Positions 8,573 to 17,770 are shown, counted from the first letter of the stretch. The stretch is 64,000 bases of DNA from Thalassospira marina (GCF_002844375.1 NZ_CP024199.1:2244001-2308000), one strand, 5' to 3'. Notes: generated by a model from the sequence alone, not told the origin. Made by a program: numbers and translations.

Positions 8573-10633
8573 TCAGGCAACCTTCCCGGTAGCCGCATCC
8601 TTGACGAAGGCTTCTGTACATTTTGCCATCGTCACCGATGCCCGGCTGATCGGGTCGGTCATGTAAAAATTGCGAACCGGCGAAGCAAAGCCTTCCGACT
8701 TCATGACACCAGCCTTGCCAAATTCGCCCCATGCCGCTTTACGCGTTACATTAACCGAACCGAACACATCGTTGATTTCAACCATGCGGGTACGAACCGA
8801 TTCAATGTTATCGTAAGGCAGGGTCAGGCCAAGGCTTGCCGACAGCGCGCGGATGATCTTCCAGTCTTCACGGGCATCCCCAACCGGGAAAACGGCGCGC
8901 CAGCCATACTGAACGCGGCCTTCCGTGTTAACGTAGATGCCGTTCTTTTCGGTGTATGCCGCACCGGGCAGAATAACATCTGCAACCTGTGCACCGGCAT
9001 CACCAAGGCAACCCTGGTAAATCACAAAGGCTTTGGCGAGCTTGGACATGTCGAGTTCATCTGCACCCAGCAGATAAACAACTTCAACATCGCCCTTTGC
9101 TGCACCGTCAAGAATGTCTGCAGTTGCCAGACCGCCCTCGCCCGGCACAAAGCCAAGGTCAAGGCCACCAACACGGGCAGCAGCGGTATGCAGAACGTTG
9201 AAACCGTTCCATTCACCAGCAACCAGACCGTATTTGTCAGCAATCGCACGCGCGGTTGCCAGAACAGCTTCGCCGTCTTCACGGTTCAGCGCACCCATGC
9301 CAAGAATGATCATCGGCTTGGCCGCAGCTTCAAGAACCTTGGAGAAATCGTTTTTGCCATCAAGGATATCGGCAAGGGTTTCCGAACCGGCACCAAGATA
9401 ATCGTGCTTGAAGGTCGGATCCCAGTTTTCACCAATAATGCCCAGACGGAAATCACCGGCAGTCATACGCCAGCGCTTGCGCAGGCGGGAATTAATGATC
9501 GGTGCTTCGGCGCGAATATTTGCACCAACAACCAGGCAGGCATCAGTTTCTTCGATACCGGCAATGGTGCTGTTGAAAATATAGGAAGAACGCGGACCAC
9601 CAAGCTTGGAACCATCCTGGCGGCAATCAAGGTTGGCAGATCCCAGCTTGCCCATCAGGTCTTTTAGGGCAGTCATGGATTCGCAATCAACGGTATCACC
9701 GGCAAGGGCGGCAATTTTCTTGCCATCCAGCCCCGAAACCTTCGCCTTGATCGCGGCAAATGCTTCGTCCCAGCTTGCCGGGGCCAGTTTGCCATTCACG
9801 CGAACATACGGACGGTCCAGACGCTGACGTTTCAGACCATCAATGGCGTAACGGGTTTTGTCCGAAATCCACTCTTCGTTGATGTCTTCGTTCAGGCGCG
9901 GCAGAACACGCAGAACTTCCGAACCACGGGCGTCGATACGAATGTTGGAGCCAACGGCATCCATCACATCGACGCTATCGGTCTTTTTCAATTCCCACGG
10001 GCGCGCCGTAAATGCATAGGGCTTGGAGGTCAGTGCGCCAACCGGGCACAGATCAACAAGGTTACCCGACATTTCGGAATTGATGCTGGCTTCGATATAC
10101 GGTCCGACCTCGGTGTCTTCACCGCGGTAAACAGCGCCCATCGTGCCAACACCGGCAACTTCCTCGGAGAAACGAACGCAACGGGTGCAATGGATGCAAC
10201 GGGTCATGATCGTTTTAACGATCGGGCCCAGTTCCTTGTCCTTCACCGCACGCTTCTTTTCGGCATAACGCGACGCGTCAAAACCATAGGCCATGGCCTG
10301 GTCCTGAAGGTCACATTCACCGCCCTGGTCACAAATCGGGCAATCCAGCGGGTGGTTGATCAGCAGGAATTCCATCACGCCATTGCGTGCCTTTTTAACA
10401 AGGTCGGAATCCGTTTTGATGACCATCCCGTCGGCTGCCGGCATGGCGCAGGATGCGACCGGCTTCGGCGCGCGCTCCATTTCCACCAGGCACATGCGGC
10501 AGTTACCGGCGATAGACAGACGCTCGTGATAACAGAAACGGGGAATTTCCTTACCCGCTTCTTCACAGGCCTGAAGAACTGTCGCTCCGGCTTCTACTTC
10601 GACTTCGATACCGTCAACTGTCAGTTTCGGCAT
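8573..10633 (-). CDS. nuoG: NADH-quinone oxidoreductase subunit G, Fe-S electron wire
   Basis: This 686-residue peripheral-arm subunit passes electrons from the FMN site toward N2. The N-terminus holds a [2Fe-2S] ferredoxin fold (CYHERLSIAGNCRMC, cluster N1b), then the His-plus-three-Cys N5 site (INHPLDCPICDQGGEC) and the N4 site (CIHCTRC with a later Cys in DLCPVG). A molybdopterin-oxidoreductase-like C-terminal domain without cofactor ligands follows. The length is the mitochondrial/alphaproteobacterial form, shorter than the E. coli protein with its extra N7 cluster; I see no N7 cysteine set. Confidence 0.97.
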   Translation of the reverse strand: MPKLTVDGIEVEVEAGATVLQACEEAGKEIPRFCYHERLSIAGNCRMCLVEMERAPKPVASCAMPAADGMVIKTDSDLVKKARNGVMEFLLINHPLDCPICDQGGECDLQDQAMAYGFDASRYAEKKRAVKDKELGPIVKTIMTRCIHCTRCVRFSEEVAGVGTMGAVYRGEDTEVGPYIEASINSEMSGNLVDLCPVGALTSKPYAFTARPWELKKTDSVDVMDAVGSNIRIDARGSEVLRVLPRLNEDINEEWISDKTRYAIDGLKRQRLDRPYVRVNGKLAPASWDEAFAAIKAKVSGLDGKKIAALAGDTVDCESMTALKDLMGKLGSANLDCRQDGSKLGGPRSSYIFNSTIAGIEETDACLVVGANIRAEAPIINSRLRKRWRMTAGDFRLGIIGENWDPTFKHDYLGAGSETLADILDGKNDFSKVLEAAAKPMIILGMGALNREDGEAVLATARAIADKYGLVAGEWNGFNVLHTAAARVGGLDLGFVPGEGGLATADILDGAAKGDVEVVYLLGADELDMSKLAKAFVIYQGCLGDAGAQVADVILPGAAYTEKNGIYVNTEGRVQYGWRAVFPVGDAREDWKIIRALSASLGLTLPYDNIESVRTRMVEINDVFGSVNVTRKAAWGEFGKAGVMKSEGFASPVRNFYMTDPISRASVTMAKCTEAFVKDAATGKVA

Positions 10634-10660
10634 GTCTCAATCCCTCTCAACAGGCCTCTC

Positions 10661-11941
10661 TCAGGCCGCGATCCGTGCGCGATATTCCTTGATCCGGCGT
10701 TCCATTTCGGGACGGAAATTGCGGATCAAACCCTGGATCGGCCATGCGGCGGCGTCACCAAGCGCACAAATGGTGTGGCCTTCGACCTGTTTGGTCACGT
10801 CCCACAAAAGGTCGATTTCATCAAGTGTGGCCTCGCCGCGAACCATGCGCTGCATCATGCGCATCATCCAGCCCGTACCTTCACGGCAAGGGGTGCACTG
10901 ACCACAGCTTTCATGTTTGTAGAACTCGGAAAGGCGGGCAATCGCGTAGACAATGTCAGTCGACTTGTCCATCACGATAACCGCAGCAGTACCAAGCCCC
11001 GACCCGACTTCGCGAAGCGCGTCGAAATCCATCAGGACATCGTCACACACTTCCTTGGTCAGAACCGGAACCGAAGAACCGCCGGGAATAACAGCAAGAA
11101 GGTTGTCCCAGCCACCACGGACACCACCACAATGGCGTTCGATCAGCTCACGCAGCGGAATGCTCATGGCTTCTTCGACGGTGCAGGGCTTCTCGACATG
11201 GCCGGAAATGGCAAACAGCTTGGTGCCGTGGTTTTTTTCACGACCAAAGCTGGAGAACCAAGCGCCGCCACGACGCAGAATTTCGGGAACAGCTGCGATC
11301 GATTCAACGTTGTTAACCGTTGTCGGGCAGCCATACAGACCGGCATTGGCCGGGAATGGCGGCTTCAGGCGCGGCTGGCCTTTTTTGCCTTCAAGGCTTT
11401 CGATCAGCGCTGTTTCTTCGCCACAAATATAGGCACCGGCACCAAGATGCAGATAAAGATCGAAATCCCAGCCGGAACCACAGGCATTTTTGCCAATCAG
11501 GCCAGCTTCATAGGCTTCGTCAATCGCACGCTGCAGGTTCGACGCTTCGTGATAAAATTCTCCACGAATATAGATATAGGCAGCATGGGCACGCATGGCG
11601 AAGCTTGCCAGCAGGCAGCCTTCAACCAAAGTGTGCGGATCATTGCGCATGATCTCGCGGTCTTTGCAGGTACCCGGTTCGCCTTCGTCGGCATTCACAA
11701 CCAGGTAATGCGGACGACCGTCCGATTCCTTGGGCATGAAGGACCATTTCAGACCGGTCGGGAAGCCAGCGCCGCCACGGCCGCGCATGCCCGATGCCTT
11801 CATTTCGTCAATGATCCAGTCCTGACCCTTTTCGATCAGAGCCTTGGTACCATCCCAGTTACCACGTGCCTGCGCGGCTTTCAGGCCGAAATCCTGAAAA
11901 CCGTACAGGTTGGTAAAGATGCGATCCTTGTCTTGCAGCAT
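10661..11941 (-). CDS. nuoF: NADH-quinone oxidoreductase subunit F, NADH/FMN site
   Basis: NuoF oxidises NADH with FMN and passes electrons to its N3 [4Fe-4S] cluster. The nucleotide-binding loop GRGGAGFPTGLKW, the NADEGEPGTCKDRE segment and the cluster motif ESCGQCTPCREG (with a distal Cys in HTICALGD) are all visible. A start at 11995 would overlap nuoE by 53 bp; the ATG at 11941, one base after the nuoE stop, gives the usual MLQDKDRIFTNLYG N-terminus and 426 residues, so I chose it. Confidence 0.96.
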   Translation of the reverse strand: MLQDKDRIFTNLYGFQDFGLKAAQARGNWDGTKALIEKGQDWIIDEMKASGMRGRGGAGFPTGLKWSFMPKESDGRPHYLVVNADEGEPGTCKDREIMRNDPHTLVEGCLLASFAMRAHAAYIYIRGEFYHEASNLQRAIDEAYEAGLIGKNACGSGWDFDLYLHLGAGAYICGEETALIESLEGKKGQPRLKPPFPANAGLYGCPTTVNNVESIAAVPEILRRGGAWFSSFGREKNHGTKLFAISGHVEKPCTVEEAMSIPLRELIERHCGGVRGGWDNLLAVIPGGSSVPVLTKEVCDDVLMDFDALREVGSGLGTAAVIVMDKSTDIVYAIARLSEFYKHESCGQCTPCREGTGWMMRMMQRMVRGEATLDEIDLLWDVTKQVEGHTICALGDAAAWPIQGLIRNFRPEMERRIKEYRARIAA

Positions 11942-11942
11942 A

Positions 11943-12605
11943 TCAGGCTTCCCCGTCTTTGGGTTCAGCAGCCTGATCCGCAGCACCACAGCCACAGAAT
12001 GCTTTCAGAACCTTGGGACCATCAATCGGCTCACAACCACGACGACCACTCTGCGGGCCGGTTTTGGGTGCTTCACCGCGCTTGAGCATGTCGATAATAT
12101 TCTTCGTGCTGTCGCTGGTCAGATCTTCGTAAAAATCGTCGTTAATCTGCATCATCGGTGCGTTAACACACGCCCCAAGGCATTCAACTTCGATCAGGGT
12201 GAACTTGCCATCTTCGGTGGTTTCACCAATGCCGATGCCCAGTTCTTCCTTACAGGTTTTCACGATGTCCGAAGACCCGCGCAGCCAGCAAGGCGTGGTG
12301 GTGCAAACCTGGATGAAATTTTTACCAACCGGCGCCAGGTTATACATGGTGTAGAAGGTCGCAACTTCATAGACCCGGATCGCCGGCATTTCGAGCATGT
12401 CGGCGATATAGTCCATGGCAACGGTCGGCACCCAGTTCCCTTCGGTCTGGCGCTGTGCCAGGTCCAGAAGCGGCATGGTCGCGCTCTGCTGACGGCCTTC
12501 CGGGTACTTCGCGATGATCTTTTTCGCTTTTTCCTGGTTTTCGGGCGTGAAAGCAAAGCTGGTGGGCTGAAGCTCGCGCGGAGCTGGTCTTCTTAAATGG
12601 CTCAT
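11943..12605 (-). CDS. nuoE: NADH-quinone oxidoreductase subunit E, [2Fe-2S] N1a
   Basis: This thioredoxin-fold subunit carries the N1a [2Fe-2S] cluster. The ligands are visible as CTTTPCW and CLGAC, and the EVATFYTMYNLAPVGK segment is characteristic. At 220 residues it has a C-terminal extension (about 50 residues, ending in a Cys-Gly-Cys-Gly patch, FCGCGAADQ) beyond the core. Its ATG overlaps the nuoD stop by 4 bp (ATGA). Confidence 0.96.
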   Translation of the reverse strand: MSHLRRPAPRELQPTSFAFTPENQEKAKKIIAKYPEGRQQSATMPLLDLAQRQTEGNWVPTVAMDYIADMLEMPAIRVYEVATFYTMYNLAPVGKNFIQVCTTTPCWLRGSSDIVKTCKEELGIGIGETTEDGKFTLIEVECLGACVNAPMMQINDDFYEDLTSDSTKNIIDMLKRGEAPKTGPQSGRRGCEPIDGPKVLKAFCGCGAADQAAEPKDGEA

Positions 12606-13780
12606 CGGTCAATCTCACCGAAAACAATGTCAAGCGAACCGATATTGGCAACAACGTCTGCCAACATGTGACCCTTCGACATGAAATCCATGCCTTGCAG
12701 GTGAGCAAATCCAGGGGCGCGAATCTTGCAGCGATACGGACGGTTCGAGCCATCCGACACCAGGAATACGCCAAACTCACCTTTGGGGGCTTCAACTGCA
12801 GCATAGCATTCGCCAGCCGGCACGTGAAAACCTTCGGTAAACAGCTTGAAGTGATGAATCAGGGCTTCCATCGAACGCTTCATGTCGGAGCGTGCCGGCG
12901 GAGCCACCTTGTTATTCTGAACGATGACCGGGCCATCAGGCATTTTGTCGATAACCTGGCGCATGATGCGCAGCGACTGGTTCATTTCTTCAAAACGAAC
13001 CAGATAGCGGTCATAGACATCGCCAAACTTGCCAACCGGAATGTCAAAGTCGAAATCTTCGTACGAATCGTAAGGCTGCGATTTACGCAAATCCCATGCG
13101 ATACCCGATGCGCGGATATTCGGCCCCGTAAAGCCCCAGTCAAAGGCTTCTTCGGCGGTGACTTCACCAATTCCAACAGCACGCTGTTTGAAAATACGGT
13201 TACCAGTCAGAACGCGGTCAAAGTCTTTCAGGAAGTTCGGGAACTGATCAACCCAGGCCGAGATGTCTTCGAGAAGACCTGCTGGCAGGTCAGCCGCAAC
13301 ACCGCCCGGGCGGAAATAGTTGGCGTGAAGACGGGCGCCACAGGCGCGCTCATAGAATTCCATGAGCTTTTCGCGTTCTTCAAAGCCCCAAAGAAGCGGC
13401 GTCATAGCCCCGACGTCCAGAGCAAAGGTCGTCAGGTTGAGGATGTGGTTCAGGATACGGCCGATTTCGGCATACAGAACACGGATGTACTGTGCGCGTT
13501 TCGGAACTTCGACACCCATCAGCTTTTCAATCGCCAGGCAGAAGGCATGCTCCTGGTTCATTGGCGCGACATAGTCGAGGCGGTCGAAATACGGGGTTGC
13601 CTGAACGTAGTTTTTATACTCGATCAGCTTTTCGGTGCCGCGATGCAACAGACCGATATGCGGATCGGCACGTTCAACGACCTCGCCGTCCATTTCAAGA
13701 ACAAGACGCAAAACTCCGTGCGCCGCAGGGTGCTGCGGGCCGAAGTTAAGGGTCATATTTTTAATTTTCTGCTCGGACAT
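12602..13780 (-). CDS. nuoD: NADH-quinone oxidoreductase subunit D
   Basis: The 49-kDa subunit homologue (392 residues) is related to [NiFe]-hydrogenase large subunits and forms the quinone site with NuoB. The quinone-binding loop begins at NFGPQHPAAHG with its conserved histidines, followed by RADPHIGLLHRGTEKLIE; the invariant C-terminal IVFGEIDR is intact. It is separate from nuoC, unlike E. coli. It shares one base with the nuoC stop and overlaps nuoE by 4 bp. Confidence 0.97.
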   Translation of the reverse strand: MSEQKIKNMTLNFGPQHPAAHGVLRLVLEMDGEVVERADPHIGLLHRGTEKLIEYKNYVQATPYFDRLDYVAPMNQEHAFCLAIEKLMGVEVPKRAQYIRVLYAEIGRILNHILNLTTFALDVGAMTPLLWGFEEREKLMEFYERACGARLHANYFRPGGVAADLPAGLLEDISAWVDQFPNFLKDFDRVLTGNRIFKQRAVGIGEVTAEEAFDWGFTGPNIRASGIAWDLRKSQPYDSYEDFDFDIPVGKFGDVYDRYLVRFEEMNQSLRIMRQVIDKMPDGPVIVQNNKVAPPARSDMKRSMEALIHHFKLFTEGFHVPAGECYAAVEAPKGEFGVFLVSDGSNRPYRCKIRAPGFAHLQGMDFMSKGHMLADVVANIGSLDIVFGEIDR

Positions 13781-14409
13781 CAGGCGTTGCCCTCCGCCTT
13801 TTCGTCACCCGGAAGAATGTTTTGCATTCCTTCCCACGGGCTTTCGAAATCAAAGTTACGGAAATCCTGAACCAGTTTGACCGGCTCGTAGACGACGCGC
13901 TTGCGTTCATCGTCATAGCGAACTTCGACATAACCGGTCAGCGGGAAATCCTTGCGCAGCGGATGGCCTTCAAAACCATAGTCGGTCAGAATACGGCGGG
14001 GATCCGGATGATCAGCAAAGAAGACACCATACATGTCCCAGGTTTCACGCTCGAACCAGCCAGCAGCGCTGAAAACGCCAACGGCGGTCGGAACCGGCGT
14101 TTCCTCGTCGGTCGTGACCTTCACGCGGATACGCAGGTTATGCTTGAGCGACAGCAGGTGATAGACGACTTCAAAACGCTCCGCGCGTTCCGGATAGTCA
14201 ACACCACAAACATCGATAAGCTGCTTGAAAAGACATCCCGCATCATCGCGCAGGAATGTCAGGACATTGGTGATAGATTCGCGTTTGACGACAACGGTCA
14301 ATTCGCCATAGCGGTACACAGTATCAATAACATCGGCGCCAAAATGCGACTTCAGAAGATCGCGAAGATCTTGCAGCGCTGCGCTGTTATCGCTGAGCAA
14401 TTCGCTCAT
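13780..14409 (-). CDS. nuoC: NADH-quinone oxidoreductase subunit C
   Basis: This 30-kDa subunit homologue (209 residues) has the signature ERETWDMYGVFFADHPDPRRILTDYGFEGHPLRKDFPLTGY. It belongs to the peripheral arm and helps hold NuoD. The C-terminal region (VKLVQDFRNFDFESPWEG) is the extended alphaproteobacterial/mitochondrial type. It lies 20 bp after nuoB and is coupled to nuoD. Confidence 0.97.
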   Translation of the reverse strand: MSELLSDNSAALQDLRDLLKSHFGADVIDTVYRYGELTVVVKRESITNVLTFLRDDAGCLFKQLIDVCGVDYPERAERFEVVYHLLSLKHNLRIRVKVTTDEETPVPTAVGVFSAAGWFERETWDMYGVFFADHPDPRRILTDYGFEGHPLRKDFPLTGYVEVRYDDERKRVVYEPVKLVQDFRNFDFESPWEGMQNILPGDEKAEGNA

Positions 14410-14429
14410 GCTAGCCCCCTACTCTCGGA

Positions 14430-14972
14430 TCAGCGTGACAGGACACCGGTACGGCGGATTTTCTTCTGCAACTGCAGAATACCGTAAATCAGCGCCTCGG
14501 CTGTCGGCGGGCAACCGGGGACATAGATGTCAACCGGAACAACACGGTCACAACCGCGCACCACCGAATAGGAATAGTGATAATACCCGCCGCCATTGGC
14601 GCACGAGCCCATGGAAATAACCCAGCGCGGCTCGGCCATCTGGTCGTAAACCTTGCGAAGGGCCGGTGCCATTTTGTTGGTCAGGGTCCCTGCAACAATC
14701 ATGACGTCCGACTGACGCGGGCTGGGGCGGAAGACAACACCGTAACGGTCCATGTCATAACGCGCCGCAGCGGCATGCATCATTTCAACAGCACAGCAGG
14801 CCAGACCAAAGGTCATCGGCCACATTGAACCAGTGCTGGCCCAGGTCGCAAGTTTGTCAAGGCTGGCAAGGACAAAGCCCTTGTCATTCATCTCGTCAAA
14901 CACGCCCTTAAGCAGCATATCCTGGTCGTGACCAGGAGCCAAAGGGGCGCCTGTATTGGTGCTCACTCCCAT
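14430..14972 (-). CDS. nuoB: NADH-quinone oxidoreductase subunit B, N2 cluster
   Basis: NuoB carries N2, the terminal [4Fe-4S] cluster that reduces quinone. The tandem cysteines are in GLACCAVEMM (Cys59, Cys60), with further ligands in SMGSCANGGG and YVPGCPPTAEAL. Two starts are possible. I chose the ATG at 14972 because AAGGGAG lies about 8 bases upstream of it; the earlier ATG at 14993 has no ribosome site and would overlap nuoA by 31 bp. The chosen form has 180 residues and overlaps nuoA by 10 bp. Confidence 0.95.
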   Translation of the reverse strand: MGVSTNTGAPLAPGHDQDMLLKGVFDEMNDKGFVLASLDKLATWASTGSMWPMTFGLACCAVEMMHAAAARYDMDRYGVVFRPSPRQSDVMIVAGTLTNKMAPALRKVYDQMAEPRWVISMGSCANGGGYYHYSYSVVRGCDRVVPVDIYVPGCPPTAEALIYGILQLQKKIRRTGVLSR

Positions 14973-15328
14973 TCCAGAGCTCCCTTCTTCCATTCATAGA
15001 CAAAGCCGATTGTCAGCACTGCCAGGAAAACAACCATCGACAGGAAGCCGAATGTTCCGATCTTGCCGAGTGTCACGGCCCACGGAAACAGGAAGGCAAC
15101 TTCCAGATCGAAGATGATGAACAAGATTGCGACCAGGTAGAAGCGAACATCGAACTTGATGCGTGCATCTTCGAATGGCGAAAAGCCGCACTCATATGCA
15201 GACAGCTTTTCAGCATCCGGGGCCTGCTTGGCCAGAACCAGCGAAGCGATGATGATAACCGCCGACAGACCGACGGCAATCCCGATGAAAATCAGGATCG
15301 GAAGATATTCCGAAAGAAGCTCTTGCAT
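14963..15328 (-). CDS. nuoA: NADH-quinone oxidoreductase subunit A, first gene of the nuo operon
   Basis: This small membrane subunit (ND3 homologue, 121 residues) has three hydrophobic helices. The flexible loop with the conserved cysteine is visible in SAYECGFSPFEDARIKFDVRFYLVAILFIIFDLEVAFLFPW. It is the promoter-proximal gene of a continuous nuoA-N operon, with a leader of about 130 bases from the predicted promoter. Confidence 0.97.
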   Translation of the reverse strand: MQELLSEYLPILIFIGIAVGLSAVIIIASLVLAKQAPDAEKLSAYECGFSPFEDARIKFDVRFYLVAILFIIFDLEVAFLFPWAVTLGKIGTFGFLSMVVFLAVLTIGFVYEWKKGALEWE

Positions 15329-15465
15329 CTCTCTGACCTCTCAAGAACAGGTCTAACCAGAACCCGACCAGGTCCCCACCTAGCCCATAAGGGCGCACCA
15401 TAACGTATGCGCCACACAAGTACCAGCCCTGGAGATGTGTTTCCACCTCGCCAAGCCTGGAACTT

Positions 15466-15494
15466 ATCTAAACTTTTTTGCCTTCTGCGGTCAA
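15466..15494 (-). promoter_or_regulatory. Predicted sigma70-type promoter of the nuo operon
   Basis: On the minus strand TTGACC (15489-15494) and TTAGAT (15466-15471) are separated by exactly 17 bases. Transcription would start near 15459 and leave a leader of about 130 bases before nuoA. The leader contains a short hairpin (GGCGCA...TGCGCC, about 15393-15416) of unknown role. The rest of the 277-bp gap down to tRNA-Asp shows nothing else I can support. Confidence 0.55.
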
Positions 15495-15605
15495 TTTCAG
15501 GTCAGCAGAACGTCGCGAACGCATTCCATATTGTTGCGAAGCAGCAAAAGGAGCACGGGCAGGAAAGACGCAGCGCCCAAGAAAGAATACAGTAGATGGT
15601 CGTAA

Positions 15606-15682
<77 letters not shown>

Positions 15683-15708
15683 AAAACGGCCATCCATCGG
15701 CGTGCTCT

Positions 15709-15736
15709 TGTTAGACCAGCACCCTTGCTAAGTCAA
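15709..15736 (-). promoter_or_regulatory. Predicted promoter of tRNA-Asp
   Basis: TTGACT (15731-15736) and CTAACA (15709-15714) on the minus strand are 16 bases apart, placing the start about 20 bases before the tRNA 5' end. This rests only on matching sigma70-like hexamers. Confidence 0.4.
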
Positions 15737-15785
15737 GCTGATAGCATCGCTTTCAACCGCGTCGTGATTTCGCCCGCGCGAGATC

Positions 15786-15940
15786 ACCCCTAGCGGAAAT
15801 TTGAGCCCATTTTTTGCGATCGCGCACCGCTTATGTCAAATTGTCTGGCGGTGCGGTATGCTAGGGGTCTTTTCATGTACGTACTTAAGCCTTATAGATT
15901 TATTGACTGTTCGTAACGCATCCTTCACGAGAATGCGTTA
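15786..15940. repeat. Nested inverted repeats in the fliG upstream region
   Basis: ACCCCTAGC (15786-15794) is matched by GCTAGGGGT (15860-15868); inside it CGCACCGC (15823-15830) is matched by GCGGTGCG (15848-15855). A third pair, TAACGCAT (15914-15921) and ATGCGTTA (15933-15940), lies 40-70 bases upstream of the fliG start with an 11-base gap and looks like a dimeric operator. TTTTCA-N17-TATAGA (about 15872-15900) is a possible promoter for fliG between them. Function is unknown; this fills most of the gap between tRNA-Asp and fliG. Confidence 0.45.
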
Positions 15941-15981
15941 TCATGAACCGGATCTGGAATTGCTGACGGAGTGGGCTTTAC

Positions 15982-17001
15982 GTGGGGCGCGTTAAAGAAG
16001 AATACCGGTCGCTTTCTGGACAGGAAAAAGCGGCCATCCTGATGCTGGCACTTGGGGAAGAGCATGCCTCCAAGATGTTTGCATTGATGGATGATGAAGA
16101 AATCAAAGAAATCTCGCAAACGATGTCCAGTCTTGGAACGATCAGTTCCAACATCGTCGAGCGCCTTTTTGTCGAATTTGCCGATCAGCTTTCGTCAACC
16201 GGGTCGCTTGTCGGTTCGTTCGATACGACCGAACGCCTGCTGACCAAGGTTCTGCCCGAAGACCGTGTTAACAATATCATGGAAGAAATCCGTGGTCCGG
16301 CCGGTCGCACCATGTGGGACAAGCTGAACAACGTGAACGAAGCCGTTCTGGCAAATTATCTGAAAAACGAATATCCCCAGACAGTTGGCGTGGTTCTTTC
16401 AAAGCTGAAATCAACGCACTCTGCCGCTGTTCTGTCACTGTTGCCGGAAAACTTCTCGATGGAAGTCATCATGCGTATGCTGCGCATGGAGGCCGTCCAG
16501 AAAGAGGTTCTTGATAATATCGAAAAAACGCTCCGCACAGAGTTCATGTCGAACCTTGCGCGCGGGTCGCGTGGCGATAACCACGAACTGATGGCCGATA
16601 TTTTCAACAGCCTTGACCGGCAAAGCCAGGATCGCTTCCTGACCGCCCTTGAAGAACGTAACCGCGACTCTGCCGAAAAGATCAAGGCATTGATGTTCAC
16701 CTTTGAAGATCTTGCCCGCCTTGACAATAACGGTGTCCAGTCGCTGCTGCGCCAGGTCGAGAAAGACAAACTTGCCCTTGCGCTCAAGGGTTCCACCGAT
16801 GCGATGCGCGAACTTTTCTTCAAAAACATGTCCGAACGTGCCGGCAAGATGATGCGCGAAGACATGGATGCCCTTGGCCCGGTTCGCCTGGCCGATGTCG
16901 AAGAATGCCAGATGATGATCGTGCAGCTCGCCAAGGAACTGGCCTCTCAGGGGCAGATCGTTATTTCCGAAGGTGGTGGCGAAGACGAAATGGTCTATTA
17001 A
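15982..17001 (+). CDS. fliG: Flagellar motor switch protein FliG
   Basis: FliG is the rotor protein of the flagellar C-ring that faces the MotA stator and sets torque and rotation sense. The 339-residue product has the middle-domain motif NEYPQT (EHPQT-like) and an intact C-terminal torque helix region, MFTFEDLARLDNNGVQSLLRQVEKDKLALALKG, with the alternating charges of the family. The NMSERAGKMMREDMDALGPVRL segment also fits. The start is GTG at 15982, with GACGGAG about 10 bases upstream. It stands alone between a tRNA and a terminator rather than in a fliF-fliG-fliH operon, so it may be the sole copy or a paralogue. Confidence 0.95.
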   Translation: MGRVKEEYRSLSGQEKAAILMLALGEEHASKMFALMDDEEIKEISQTMSSLGTISSNIVERLFVEFADQLSSTGSLVGSFDTTERLLTKVLPEDRVNNIMEEIRGPAGRTMWDKLNNVNEAVLANYLKNEYPQTVGVVLSKLKSTHSAAVLSLLPENFSMEVIMRMLRMEAVQKEVLDNIEKTLRTEFMSNLARGSRGDNHELMADIFNSLDRQSQDRFLTALEERNRDSAEKIKALMFTFEDLARLDNNGVQSLLRQVEKDKLALALKGSTDAMRELFFKNMSERAGKMMREDMDALGPVRLADVEECQMMIVQLAKELASQGQIVISEGGGEDEMVY

Positions 17002-17025
17002 GCCCAACAACTTCCTCCGAATCAC

Positions 17026-17064
17026 AAAGCCCCGCCAGCATCAAACTGGTGGGGCTTTTGTTTT
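17026..17064 (+). terminator. Rho-independent terminator of fliG
   Basis: AAAGCCCCGCCAG (17026-17038) pairs with CTGGTGGGGCTTT (17046-17058) over 13 pairs with one G-T, with a 7-base loop and the T-rich tail TTTTGTTTT. It lies 24 bases after the fliG stop. Confidence 0.9.
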
Positions 17065-17110
17065 GGCCTGTATGTTTTCACAGAAGGGCAACGCCACGCC
17101 CCTGCGACTC

Positions 17111-17770
17111 TTATCCCAGGATCAAAATCAGCGCCGGTTCACCCAATTTGCTGATCGTCCAGTTTAGAGTCGTTTCATCATCAACCGTATTGCGGCTTGC
17201 CGCATTCTCGCGTCGGACATGAACGGTTGTTTTAACCGTGATGGTGCCATCAGGCACATATCCCATGGCTTGCAGCGTATCGAGATACTGCTCCGGCACG
17301 CTGCCGCCGCGAATTTCGACGGTTCGGCTGTCCTCGTGATACATCATTTGCAGGATTCGCGAATTACGTCGCACGAAGTTGAATGTCTTTTCCGCTAGGA
17401 TATTTCCCTTGCGATCATAGCTGACATTGAAAACGCCGCGCCCGGCATATGTCGACGGACCAAAAGCCGGGTCCCGCTCCAGATCATTCAGAATTTTGGC
17501 AGCACGTTGCTTTTCATCCGCTGGCGTTACATTGCCATCAAGCAGATCCTTGGCAAGCGTGGCATGCCGCAACTGCCCTTTATAGGTAAAATGATAATCG
17601 CCATTGCGTGCCAGCGTTAAATCCGCCTTGAAGCGTTCTGGCAGATAACAGCCCTGCAACGCCATCAACAACACTAGAAGCATTCCAGCAACGCCTGAAC
17701 GGCGCCAGACGCCCTGCCCCGCTCCAAAAGCAAGAACACGGCGTAGCAGCAAACGAACAGGCGCAGGCAT
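17111..17770 (-). CDS. Predicted lipoprotein of unknown function
   Basis: I do not recognise a family. From the ATG at 17770 the product has about 219 residues: a basic N-terminus, a hydrophobic segment VAGMLLVLLMALQGC ending in a lipobox (LQGC, cysteine about residue 40), and a polar mature part of about 180 residues that begins YLPERFKADLTLARNGDYHF and looks rich in beta strands. An ATG at 17818 would add 16 residues; the later start gives a more normal, though still long, signal peptide. It converges on the fliG terminator, and codon use looks like its neighbours. An envelope role is inferred only from the signal. Confidence 0.7.
   Translation of the reverse strand: MPAPVRLLLRRVLAFGAGQGVWRRSGVAGMLLVLLMALQGCYLPERFKADLTLARNGDYHFTYKGQLRHATLAKDLLDGNVTPADEKQRAAKILNDLERDPAFGPSTYAGRGVFNVSYDRKGNILAEKTFNFVRRNSRILQMMYHEDSRTVEIRGGSVPEQYLDTLQAMGYVPDGTITVKTTVHVRRENAASRNTVDDETTLNWTISKLGEPALILILG

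Noticed and set aside
10190..12085. Plus-strand open frame of 631 codons across nuoG-nuoF-nuoE
   Set aside because: It runs antisense through three unmistakable genes and their junctions and has no ribosome site or recognisable motif.
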